Part shown: positions 19,472 through 26,359 of the stretch, piece by piece
Layout: each line of letters starts with the position of its first letter
Numbering within the stretch: position 1 is the stretch's first letter
Source: Betaproteobacteria bacterium
GTDB taxonomy: Bacteria > Pseudomonadota > Gammaproteobacteria > Burkholderiales > SG8-41
DNA: 37,897 nucleotides
Assembly: GCA_028292225.1 (NCBI GenBank)
Contig: JAQGMV010000186.1
Location: 1 to 37,897, forward strand
Direction of reading: 5' to 3'
The notes under the pieces: generated by a model
Database searches by the model: none
Told to the model about the DNA's origin: nothing
Seen by the model: the letters and a program-made list of their open reading frames with translations, nothing else
Made by a program: the position numbers and the translations under genes

Positions 19472-20713
19472 TCAGTCGTCGACCTTCGCGGCACCACGCG
19501 CCGCGGCGTTCATCGGCGGTGCGGGATTCGGCTGGAGTGGGGGATTCGGCTGGGCTGCGGCGTGCGCCCGCGCCGCCGCGTCCTTACCCATCAGCCACGC
19601 GCCGACTGCCAGCATTGCCGCGTCCATGCAGAACACCGGTCCCATTCCGAGGACCGTGCCGAGCGAGCCGAAGATCACCGGCATCGTCATCTCGGTGAGC
19701 TTGTTCACCGTCTGGCGCACGCCGATCGCTTCGCCCGAGCGTCCGGGTGGCGAACGGTTGTAAGCAAGCACCATCGAGAGCGGGCTGCCGCAGCCCAGGC
19801 CGAGTCCGAGGATGAACGACATGATCAGGAGCGTCGTGAAGCCCGAGGCCAGGGGGAAGGCGAGGCACGCCGCAGCGGCGAGGTAAAGCGAGCCCGACAG
19901 CACGCGTTCTTCGCTGGTGCGCCTCACCAGCTCAGGCATGACGGTGCGCACCAGGAGCAGCGCTGCCGCGAAGCTTCCCATAATGAGGCCGATTCGGGAT
20001 GCGGACATGCCCAGCGACCGCGCATAGATCGGCAGGAAAAAATTGAAGAGCTCCAGCCCGGTCTCGATAATGCCCGCGGTGATCAGTGTCCGGCGAAGCG
20101 GCACGTCTTTCAGAAGATCGGTGAGGCGATGCTCGCCCTCTCCTGCTTTCGGCTTGGCCTTCGCGCGCGGGGCTCGTACGAGCTGCGGGAAAAGCGCGAG
20201 CGCTGCGGTAGCGATGAATGCGACCGCGGAGAGCATGAGGTAAGTCCACCGGTGTCCGATGAGATCGATGGCAAAACCGGCGGTCGTCGGCCCGAGCAGC
20301 GCGGTCAGGGCGACCCCGAGACTGAATATGCTGTAGTTGCGCGTACGCGCAACGCCTTCACCGATCGAGCCGATCAGGTGCTGCACCGAAACGGTGTAGA
20401 AGATGTAGCACAGCCCGACGAGCGCGGCGGATACGAAAAGCATCGGCAGCGTCGGCACCGCGACGGGCAACAGCAGCCCGCCTGCGAGCCCTGCAGCACC
20501 GAAGAGCATGGGACGCCGGTATCCATACCGGTCCGAAAGCTTTCCCGCATACACCGAAAGCACCGCCGGAAACGCCGAGTACATCGAGAACAGCACGCCG
20601 ATCATCAGCGGATTGGCGCCGAGGTCGATCGCGTACAGGGAGATGAGGACCTTGCTGCCTTTGAAGCTGGTGTGCGTGAGCACGGTCACCAGCACGACCA
20701 GGTAGATCGACAT
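19472..20713 (-). CDS. MFS transporter
   Basis: 413 residues with about 12 hydrophobic segments and the MFS motif A-like loop GKLSDRYGYRRPM between TM2 and TM3. The central loop is basic (RAPRAKAKPKAGE) and the C-terminus is Pro/Asn-rich (QPNPPLQPNPAPP). Substrate is unknown; it resembles general drug or metabolite carriers. MSIYLVVLVTVL at 20713 is a better start than the upstream frame to 20839, which would run into the promoter region of the divergent gene. Confidence 0.85.
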   Translation of the reverse strand: MSIYLVVLVTVLTHTSFKGSKVLISLYAIDLGANPLMIGVLFSMYSAFPAVLSVYAGKLSDRYGYRRPMLFGAAGLAGGLLLPVAVPTLPMLFVSAALVGLCYIFYTVSVQHLIGSIGEGVARTRNYSIFSLGVALTALLGPTTAGFAIDLIGHRWTYLMLSAVAFIATAALALFPQLVRAPRAKAKPKAGEGEHRLTDLLKDVPLRRTLITAGIIETGLELFNFFLPIYARSLGMSASRIGLIMGSFAAALLLVRTVMPELVRRTSEERVLSGSLYLAAAACLAFPLASGFTTLLIMSFILGLGLGCGSPLSMVLAYNRSPPGRSGEAIGVRQTVNKLTEMTMPVIFGSLGTVLGMGPVFCMDAAMLAVGAWLMGKDAAARAHAAAQPNPPLQPNPAPPMNAAARGAAKVDD

Positions 20714-20732
20714 CGGGGCAGCGCGATTCAGC

Positions 20733-20761
20733 TTGTTGGCGGGGAGGTTCGACTGTATTTT
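20733..20761 (+). promoter_or_regulatory. possible sigma-70 promoter for the DUF1932 dehydrogenase gene
   Basis: TTGTTG (20733-20738) and TATTTT (20756-20761) are separated by 17 nt, 37 nt before the start codon, in the 85-nt divergent gap with the MFS gene. The match is partial. Confidence 0.35.
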
Positions 20762-20798
20762 ACTCGATCGAGCATCCGTAGCCTTCGCAGGAGCACAT

Positions 20799-21680
20799 AT
20801 GAAACTGAACAGGATTGCTGTACTCAGCCCCGGCGACATGGGACAGGGCGTCGCGATGCGCCTGAAAGCGTGCGGCGTGGAGGTCTACACCGCGCTCGAA
20901 GGCCGCAGCGGGCGCACGGCCGAGCTCGCGCGCAAAGCCGGCCTGGAGGACTGCGGAAGCGTGCGCCGCGTCGTCGAGACCTGCGACGCCGTGCTCTCGA
21001 TCCTGAACCCCGGCGCCGCACTCGACAAAGCGCGCGAAGTCGCCGATGCGATGCGCGCGACCGGCAGAAAGATCACCTACGTCGACTGCAATGCGATCGC
21101 GCCTCAGACGGTGAGTGAGATCGACGCGGTGATCGCTGCCGCGGGCGGTGTGTTCATCGATGGCGGAATCATCGGCCCGCCGCCGCGGGGCAAGGCGAAG
21201 ACCAAGCTCTACGTCTCAGGACCGGCTGCAGCGACGCTGACACAGCTCAAAGACGATCAGCTCCAGGTGCGCCTCGTGAGCGAGAGGATAGGCGACGCTT
21301 CAGCGGTGAAAATGTGTTACGCGTCGATCACCAAAGGCGCACTGGCCCTCGGCATGGAGCTGATGATCGCGGCGCGCAAGCTGGGCGTCGAGCACGCGCT
21401 CGAAGCCGAGCTCAACGAAAGCCAGCCCGAGATCTTCGAATGGGTGCTGAGCCGCTCGGTGTCGATGCCACCCAAGGCGCATCGCTGGGTTCCCGAGATG
21501 CTCGAGATCGCGAAGACTTTCGAAGGCGTCGGCATGACGCCGCGCATCCTTCAGGGCGCCGCCGACATGTTCGAGCTCATCGCGACCACCCCGCTCGGGC
21601 GCGAGAGCCCCGAACACGCGCGCGAGCAAGCGCGCAGCGGCCCCGACGTGGTGCGGGGACTTGCCGACGGAACGTCCTGA
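20799..21680 (+). CDS. NAD(P)-dependent dehydrogenase with DUF1932 C-terminal domain
   Basis: 293 residues. An N-terminal Rossmann domain of the 6-phosphogluconate/beta-hydroxyacid dehydrogenase type has the dinucleotide motif SPGDMGQGVA (10-19). The helical C-terminal domain includes SAVKMCYASITKGALALGME, holding the likely catalytic Lys, and belongs to the DUF1932 type. The substrate is not evident. The start is supported by AGGAG (20789-20793) 5 nt upstream. It ends 11 nt from the convergent cyclase gene. Confidence 0.85.
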   Translation: MKLNRIAVLSPGDMGQGVAMRLKACGVEVYTALEGRSGRTAELARKAGLEDCGSVRRVVETCDAVLSILNPGAALDKAREVADAMRATGRKITYVDCNAIAPQTVSEIDAVIAAAGGVFIDGGIIGPPPRGKAKTKLYVSGPAAATLTQLKDDQLQVRLVSERIGDASAVKMCYASITKGALALGMELMIAARKLGVEHALEAELNESQPEIFEWVLSRSVSMPPKAHRWVPEMLEIAKTFEGVGMTPRILQGAADMFELIATTPLGRESPEHAREQARSGPDVVRGLADGTS

Positions 21681-21691
21681 GGCGGAATGTC

Positions 21692-22606
21692 CTAGATACG
21701 GAACATCGACCTTCGGTCATAGCTGAAAGCGATCACGCCTTCGGAGCGACCCGCACCGCTGCGCCCGAGTGAAATGACGCCGGAGCGATCGAGCGCCAGG
21801 TCTTCACGCAGCACGTGCACTTCCTGCCCGTCCTTCAGTGTGACGAAACTCCCATTGATGCTGTGGTCGATCAGGTAGAAGCGGGTGCGCACGACCTTGA
21901 TCGTCAGGTGCTGGCGCGAAGCCAGGCGATCAGGCACGACGAGGCTGCAGTCGTGCGACCGGCCTATCGTCATTTCAGGCCGCCATTGATCGATGCGCAC
22001 GCGCTGGTCGTCGAGCGCGACGATGAGGCTGCCGATGTCGCGCGGGATGACCTTGCGCGACTGAAGGTTGACGTCGGTGATCTCGGTGCGGTCGGTCTTC
22101 CACATCACCTCGTACACCATCGAGTCGGTTTCAGCGCCTTTCAACACGGCGTGAAACACCGGACGGATGCACGATTTGAGCTCGGGCGACACGGCGTGCC
22201 CGGTCGGTTCCGTGGCGAGAATCTGCTCGCGTATGGCCACTGCGGTCAGATACGCCGCCACGTTCACGGTATCGCCAAAGACGTCGCCGTCTTCCAGCAG
22301 CACCGGACCGTGCGCAAGCCCGATGTGTATACCCACGGGATAATTTCCGGGACTGTCGTTGGTGACGACGGCCTGCATCTCGGACGCGGCGAGCACCGCG
22401 AGATCCGCGGTAGGCAGGACGCACATGACGGCGTCGCCGAGCGTCTTCACCAGGACGCCTTCGTACTTCGGGAGCAGCGCGGCGAGCGTGGACAGGCATG
22501 CGTTGATGATGTTGCGCGCAGTCGTGTCGCCGAGCTTCTGATAGAGGGTGCTGCTTTCGCTGACGTCCGCGAAGAGAACCGCTTTGATGCCCGAATGCCT
22601 CGCCAT
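21692..22606 (-). CDS. class III nucleotidyl cyclase-like protein with FHA domain
   Basis: 304 residues: a cyclase homology domain (about 5-165) followed by an FHA domain (about 200-290; GRSHDC, SRQHL, NGSFV). Metal-binding Asp14 (FADVSES) and Asp58 (KTLGDAV), purine-contact Lys54 and Asp108, and Asn115 are present. The transition-state Arg four residues after Asn115 is Tyr119 (GDTVNVAAYL). Known class III enzymes make cAMP or cGMP; FHA domains bind phosphothreonine. Whether this one is catalytic is open. It has no TM segment, so it should be cytosolic. ATG at 22606 fits the family start; the ATG nine residues upstream has no support. Confidence 0.85.
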   Translation of the reverse strand: MARHSGIKAVLFADVSESSTLYQKLGDTTARNIINACLSTLAALLPKYEGVLVKTLGDAVMCVLPTADLAVLAASEMQAVVTNDSPGNYPVGIHIGLAHGPVLLEDGDVFGDTVNVAAYLTAVAIREQILATEPTGHAVSPELKSCIRPVFHAVLKGAETDSMVYEVMWKTDRTEITDVNLQSRKVIPRDIGSLIVALDDQRVRIDQWRPEMTIGRSHDCSLVVPDRLASRQHLTIKVVRTRFYLIDHSINGSFVTLKDGQEVHVLREDLALDRSGVISLGRSGAGRSEGVIAFSYDRRSMFRI

Positions 22607-22678
22607 GCGCCGGAATCTACCGGCATTGCGCACTGTTGCGCAACCACGGCGGGGCCGATGCTTCGCGCTCAGAGCGTG

Positions 22679-23365
22679 TTAAGCGAGCCCGGCGACTGCC
22701 CCCGGTTCTTCGAGCTCGGAGAAGCGGACCGGCAGCACGTCGTGGGTCGAGAGGCGTCCGGCGCGCGAGCGTTCGACGAGCGTCAACGCCTGCTTGTCCG
22801 GTATCCCGGTCGGGATCACCATGCGTCCGCCGGCTTTCAACTGCCCCAGCAGCGCAGGCGGGATGAGCTCGCATGCAGCCGTGACAATGATCTTGTCATA
22901 GGGCGCGTGCTCGGCCCAACCGTAGTAGCCGTTGCCGACGCGCACCTCGACATTGGCGTATCCGAGCCGCCCCAGTCGCCGCTCGGCGCCGGTCGCGAGC
23001 TCCTCGATGATCTCGATCGAGTAAACGCGCTGCGCGAGCTGCGCCGCGACCGCAGCCTGGTAACCGGCGCCCGCGCCGACTTCGAGCACGACGTCAGCGG
23101 CCTCGAGCTCGAGCAGGTCCGTCATGAGCGCGACGATGTAAGGCTGGGAAACAGTTTTCTCGAAACCGATCGGCAGCGGCCGGTTGAGGTATGCGTAGGG
23201 CTGAAGCTCGACAGGAACGAACTCGTGCCGGGGCACCGCGCCGAGCACTTTCATGACGGCTGCACTGAAAACAGCTCTGCCCGTGTGCGACCCGGTCACC
23301 GCGGCTTCGGCGGCAATTTCCTCGACCATCTCTTCGCGCAGGGTTTCGAACGCATCTTTGTCCAT
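22679..23365 (-). CDS. pcm: protein-L-isoaspartate O-methyltransferase family protein
   Basis: 228 residues starting MDKDAFETLREEMVEEI. It has RHEFVP, the Ser/Thr-rich TVSQPYIVALM substrate loop, and SAM motif I VLEVGAGAGYQAAVAA. This enzyme methylates isoaspartyl residues to start their repair. A longer frame to 23569 runs into the divergent NYN gene and is Cys/Arg-rich, so it is rejected. The family often has GTGSGY at motif I; GAGAGY here is a mild change. Confidence 0.9.
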   Translation of the reverse strand: MDKDAFETLREEMVEEIAAEAAVTGSHTGRAVFSAAVMKVLGAVPRHEFVPVELQPYAYLNRPLPIGFEKTVSQPYIVALMTDLLELEAADVVLEVGAGAGYQAAVAAQLAQRVYSIEIIEELATGAERRLGRLGYANVEVRVGNGYYGWAEHAPYDKIIVTAACELIPPALLGQLKAGGRMVIPTGIPDKQALTLVERSRAGRLSTHDVLPVRFSELEEPGAVAGLA

Positions 23366-23407
23366 CGCGGCACAACCTCGTCGCCTGCAAGAAAAATCCC
23401 GATGCGT

Positions 23408-23432
23408 CCGGCCCGTGCAAGCAGCGGGCCGG
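23408..23432. other. GC-rich hairpin in the pcm/NYN divergent gap
   Basis: Perfect 8-bp arms CCGGCCCG (23408-23415) and CGGGCCGG (23425-23432) with a 9-nt loop, in a 203-nt gap between divergent genes. There is no T-run on either side. It could be a leader structure of the pcm transcript or an operator; nothing in the sequence decides. Confidence 0.4.
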
Positions 23433-23568
23433 TCGACCTGGTGCGTTTTCCTACTCAAAAACACGGCGCAACCCCGCGCATCGACAATGCCGCGCGGACC
23501 CGTCACAATCGCGCGCTGAAAAGTCGAGGTTTTTTCGCGCGCCGCGCAACCCTGGACGACGAGGACCA

Positions 23569-24396
23569 ATGCCCAATTCTATAATGAGCCCCAACACCCG
23601 CAACATGGCCGTATTCTGCGACTTTGAGAACGTCGCGCTCGGCGTAAAGGAAGCCAAATACGCCGATTTCGACATCGGCAAAGTCCTGGAGCGGCTGCTG
23701 CTCAAAGGCAGCATCGTCGTGAAGAAAGCATACTGCGACTGGGACCGCTACCGCGACTTCAAGAAAGACATGCACCAGGCGTCTTTCGAGCTGATCGAAA
23801 TCCCGCACGTGCGCATGTCCGGAAAGAACTCGGCCGACATCCGCATGGTGGTCGATGCGCTCGACCTCTGCTACACCAAGGCACACGTGGATACCTTCGT
23901 CATCATCAGCGGCGATTCCGATTTCTCGCCGCTGGTGAGCAAGCTGCGCGAGAACAACAAAGTGGTGATCGGGGTCGGGGTGAAAAAATCGACCTCGGAC
24001 CTGCTGATGGCGAATTGCGACGAATTCATCCTGTACGACGACCTGGTCAGGGAGAAAGACAAGAAACAAAGCCGGCGAAAAAAGATCCCGATCACTGAAG
24101 CGGGGACCGTCCCGAAAAACGTTCCTGCCGAACCCGACAAGAAGCAGGAAGCGCTCGACCTCGCGATGGAGACGGTGGAAGCGCTGTTTGCGGAGCGCAC
24201 GTCGGAGGAAAAGATCTGGGGCTCGATGGTCAAGCAGGCGCTCAAGCGGCGCAAACCGGGATTCAGCGAGTCGTATTACGGCTATCGCTCGTTCGGCAAG
24301 CTGCTCGACGAAGCCGAAGCGCGCGGACTACTCACCCTTGAACCCGACGAGAAATCGGGCGGGGTCATCGTCAAAAGCTACAACGCCGACTATTAA
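23569..24396 (+). CDS. NYN (PIN-like) RNase domain protein with C-terminal OST-HTH/LOTUS-like domain
   Basis: 275 residues. The NYN domain (about 12-160) has the acidic residues of the fold: Asp18 (FCDFENVALG), Asp90 and Asp96 (NSADIRMVVDALDL), and Asp116/Asp118 (SGDSDFSPL). A basic linker (DKKQSRRKKIP) leads to a C-terminal winged-helix-like part (about 200-275, SYYGYRSFGKLLDEAEARGLL), as in OST-HTH/LOTUS domains. The family (LabA/DUF88-like) is thought to be RNases or RNA-binding; the target is unknown. A GAGG four bases before the ATG supports this start. Confidence 0.88.
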   Translation: MPNSIMSPNTRNMAVFCDFENVALGVKEAKYADFDIGKVLERLLLKGSIVVKKAYCDWDRYRDFKKDMHQASFELIEIPHVRMSGKNSADIRMVVDALDLCYTKAHVDTFVIISGDSDFSPLVSKLRENNKVVIGVGVKKSTSDLLMANCDEFILYDDLVREKDKKQSRRKKIPITEAGTVPKNVPAEPDKKQEALDLAMETVEALFAERTSEEKIWGSMVKQALKRRKPGFSESYYGYRSFGKLLDEAEARGLLTLEPDEKSGGVIVKSYNADY

Positions 24397-24449
24397 AAGC
24401 GCGCATTGAACGAGCGGCGCCCGCGATTGTCTGTATCTGTTCCCTATTT

Positions 24450-24734
24450 ATGAAAACAGACATGGACGCTCACACCTCCTCTCCTCGATTGAGTTATCGG
24501 CCCGCCGGCGCCAACTGGCTCAAGCGCGCCGCGTTTGCGGTGTTGGGTGTCGCCTTCGCCGCCGCGGCTTTTTTCTTCATCACGGTTGCGCTGGTTGCCG
24601 GCGCGTTTCTGGCGCTCGTCATCGCGCTGCGCTGGTGGTGGATGATGAGGCGTCTACGCGCGGCGCAGAAAAGCGCAGGACCACTCGAAGGCGAGTACAC
24701 CAGAATCGACGGCGCGAACGACTCGCGGCGCTAA
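24450..24734 (+). CDS. small membrane protein of unknown function
   Basis: 94 residues with one long hydrophobic stretch, about 27-62, that could form two closely spaced TM helices, followed by a basic RWWWMMRRLRAAQ and an acidic tail. No ribosome-binding site is clear; ATG at 24462 is an alternative start. It is downstream of the NYN gene on the same strand by 53 nt and convergent with the next gene by 7 nt. Confidence 0.6.
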   Translation: MKTDMDAHTSSPRLSYRPAGANWLKRAAFAVLGVAFAAAAFFFITVALVAGAFLALVIALRWWWMMRRLRAAQKSAGPLEGEYTRIDGANDSRR

Positions 24735-24741
24735 CGCTTTT

Positions 24742-25194
24742 TCAGCGCGCGGGCGCAGGTTCGCCGGCCCGGCGCTCGGCCTCGATGCTGCGTTCGGCGG
24801 CCTCTTTTCTACGTTCATCCCGGAAGCGCTGTTCCTCCCCCGCAGCTTCTCGCGCGGCACGCGCAGCCTCGCTTTCTCTCAAAGCCCGACCGGCGCCGGT
24901 CGATGCGCCGAGCGCGCGCGACGCCGCCTCACGCGACTCCAGCTCCAGCGACTGCTGCTGCCGCTGCTGCTGATCGCGCTCGAGTTGCCGCAGCCGGAAA
25001 TCGGAACCGGTGTCGGGCGGCGGTCGAACCGCCCTGTCCTGCTGTTGTTGCATCCTGAGCCGCAACTGCGTCTCCTGCTGGTCGCGCTGCTGGAGCATCC
25101 GCTGCACGTCGCTGCCGGTGTCTGCCGCCGGTGCGGCGGACGAAAAGACGCTGACAGCGAGAGCGGCGGCTGGGATCAGCGAGTGGTGAGACAT
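24742..25194 (-). CDS. secreted Gln/Arg/Glu-rich coiled-coil protein of unknown function
   Basis: 150 residues. A signal peptide (MSHHSLIPAAALAVSVFSSAAPAA, cleavage near residue 24) is followed by a low-complexity chain rich in Gln, Arg and Glu (RMLQQRDQQETQLRLRMQQQ; REAAGEEQRFRDERRKEAA), which should be an extended charged helix. The segment DTGSD occurs twice. The longer frame to 25233 adds 13 residues before the signal peptide and is less likely. I do not recognise a family. Confidence 0.6.
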   Translation of the reverse strand: MSHHSLIPAAALAVSVFSSAAPAADTGSDVQRMLQQRDQQETQLRLRMQQQQDRAVRPPPDTGSDFRLRQLERDQQQRQQQSLELESREAASRALGASTGAGRALRESEAARAAREAAGEEQRFRDERRKEAAERSIEAERRAGEPAPAR

Positions 25195-25286
25195 GGACTC
25201 GAGCTGCGGCACAAGGCAAACCCGTAAGACCACTGTCGCGGCGTAAAAGATTCGAGCCCCGCAGCGAAGCGTGTGCCGCGATGCGC

Positions 25287-25697
25287 TCAGGCGCGTTTCG
25301 GCGCTTTCTCGAGTATTCGCGCGTCGAACCGCGCGACGTCGACGATAATGCGCTCGTGGGTGCCTTCTCCAATCCGGTCGCGCTCATCGTCGGCCCAGAT
25401 GCGAAAGGTGAGGCGGCGGCCGTCGATCTTGATGAGCTCGGCTCGCGCGATCACGTGCAGGCCGACCGGCGTCGCGGCGACGTGCGTGATGTCGAGGCGG
25501 GTGCCGACGGTCTGATGGCCCGGCGGGAGCAGGCCTTCGACGGCGTTCAAGGCGGCTTCTTCCATCAGGCTCACCAGCACGGGCGTGGCGAGCACCTTGA
25601 TTTTACCGCTTCCGACGTGGGGGGCGGTGTCGCGCGTGCCGACGACGATTTCGGTTTCGCCCGTGAGGCCGGGCGTCAGGCTGGATGCAGTGTTCAT
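25287..25697 (-). CDS. FlK-like hotdog-fold thioesterase
   Basis: 136 residues with a hotdog fold. Candidate catalytic residues are Thr38 (LATPVLV), Glu46 (SLMEEAA) and His72 (DITHVAATPVG). Their spacing (8 and 26) equals that of Thr42, Glu50 and His76 in fluoroacetyl-CoA thioesterase FlK. Relatives hydrolyse various acyl-CoAs, so fluoroacetyl-CoA should not be assumed. The start at MNTASSLTPG is chosen over a frame back to 25805 that lacks family sequence. Confidence 0.8.
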   Translation of the reverse strand: MNTASSLTPGLTGETEIVVGTRDTAPHVGSGKIKVLATPVLVSLMEEAALNAVEGLLPPGHQTVGTRLDITHVAATPVGLHVIARAELIKIDGRRLTFRIWADDERDRIGEGTHERIIVDVARFDARILEKAPKRA

Positions 25698-25790
25698 GGC
25701 AATCCGAATTGGACTACGAAAGACAGTACGCCACAACGGCCCACTTGTCCATAGCGTGGACCCGAAGAGCGCTGGGCGCAGCCCGTGTGG

Positions 25791-25796
25791 TATAGT
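25791..25796 (+). promoter_or_regulatory. possible -10 box with nearby TGGAC half-sites
   Basis: TATAGT lies in the 374-nt gap between the thioesterase and the 69-residue ORF. GTCCA-TAGCG-TGGAC (25747-25761) is an inverted repeat, and a second TGGAC follows the -10 (25796-25800). These could form a promoter with operator for either direction. The rest of the gap holds only the weak ORF at 25833. Confidence 0.2.
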
Positions 25797-25832
25797 GGAC
25801 CCCAATACTCTACCAACGCGTCAGCTCTCTCC

Positions 25833-26069
25833 ATGGACCGTCGGATTCCATCCGGTCCCACTCACCTTCCTACCGCTATCGACCCGCCTGCGCTCTTCGC
25901 GTCCGGCGTTCGGTTGCTTCAGAACATCGCTGTCCGCATTGCGGAGCAGCGTGACTATGCTACGCACACCTGGCCGGCACTCGCCGGACAGAAGTTGCGC
26001 GTAGCGATTGGGCAAGGCAGCGCTTTGCCGATAAACCAGCTCGTCCGGGGGACGAACCAAGGAGGGTAA
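25833..26069 (+). CDS. possible small protein of 78 residues
   Basis: MDRRIPSGPTHLP onward, with a plausible helix LFASGVRLLQNIAVRIAEQ. GC at third codon positions is about 68 percent, below the visibly higher level of neighbouring genes, and no ribosome-binding site precedes the ATG. The stop is 2 nt from the next start, and the next gene's strong Shine-Dalgarno lies within its last codons, which is compatible with a coupled pair. It may instead be a non-coding leader. Confidence 0.3.
   Translation: MDRRIPSGPTHLPTAIDPPALFASGVRLLQNIAVRIAEQRDYATHTWPALAGQKLRVAIGQGSALPINQLVRGTNQGG
26059..26066 (+). promoter_or_regulatory. strong ribosome-binding site
   Basis: AAGGAGGG, 5 nt before the ATG at 26072, is a near-ideal Shine-Dalgarno and the best in the window. 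It is a main reason to accept the short ORF that follows. Confidence 0.75.
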
Positions 26070-26071
26070 CC

Positions 26072-26281
26072 ATGAGAGTCATCTGGCGCTTTTTTGTGGG
26101 CGAGGACGCGCGCTGGCGGTGGCAGCAGCTGTCTGTCGATCGTGCGGTGGTCGCAGAATCGCGCGCCTCATACGAGAAATACGAGCGCTGCCTCGCCGCC
26201 GCGCAAAGCAAAGGCTATGTATTCGAGGCCGCCCAGGACCGGCTGCCCCGTCCCGGTAACCGCATCTACTCGAGGCCGTAA
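26072..26281 (+). CDS. small protein of unknown function (69 residues)
   Basis: Starts MRVIWRFFVGEDARWRWQQL and continues SVDRAVVAESRASYEKYERC. It is rich in aromatic and basic residues, with no signal or TM segment. The layout (short beta strands with WRWQ, then a helix) resembles small conserved proteobacterial proteins of unknown function that I recall only loosely. It has an ideal ribosome-binding site and is followed 15 nt later by a strong hairpin, so it appears to be a well-expressed unit. Confidence 0.7.
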   Translation: MRVIWRFFVGEDARWRWQQLSVDRAVVAESRASYEKYERCLAAAQSKGYVFEAAQDRLPRPGNRIYSRP

Positions 26282-26295
26282 CGCCTTTTGAGCCA

Positions 26296-26322
26296 ACCGG
26301 GCCCGCCAAAAGCGGGCCCGGT
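26296..26322 (+). terminator. GC-rich hairpin, likely terminator of the 69-residue gene
   Basis: Perfect 11-bp arms ACCGGGCCCGC (26296-26306) and GCGGGCCCGGT (26312-26322) around CAAAA. Only CCGTTTCT follows, so the U-tract is poor. It lies between this gene and the end of the convergent LLM oxidoreductase gene and may serve both strands. Confidence 0.65.
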
Positions 26323-26359
26323 CCGTTTCTGCCCGCAAATAAGGAAGACCCCGCCGTTT

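Noticed and set aside
19562-21118. 518-codon open frame on the plus strand
   Set aside because: It runs opposite the MFS gene and into the DUF1932 gene in another frame; Arg/His-rich composition marks it as a shadow.
23408-23432. rho-independent terminator
   Set aside because: A good GC stem, but there is no T-run and it lies between divergent starts, where a terminator is not expected.
21815-23584. 589-codon open frame on the plus strand
   Set aside because: It is antisense to the cyclase-FHA and pcm genes, both of which have recognisable domains in the minus frame.
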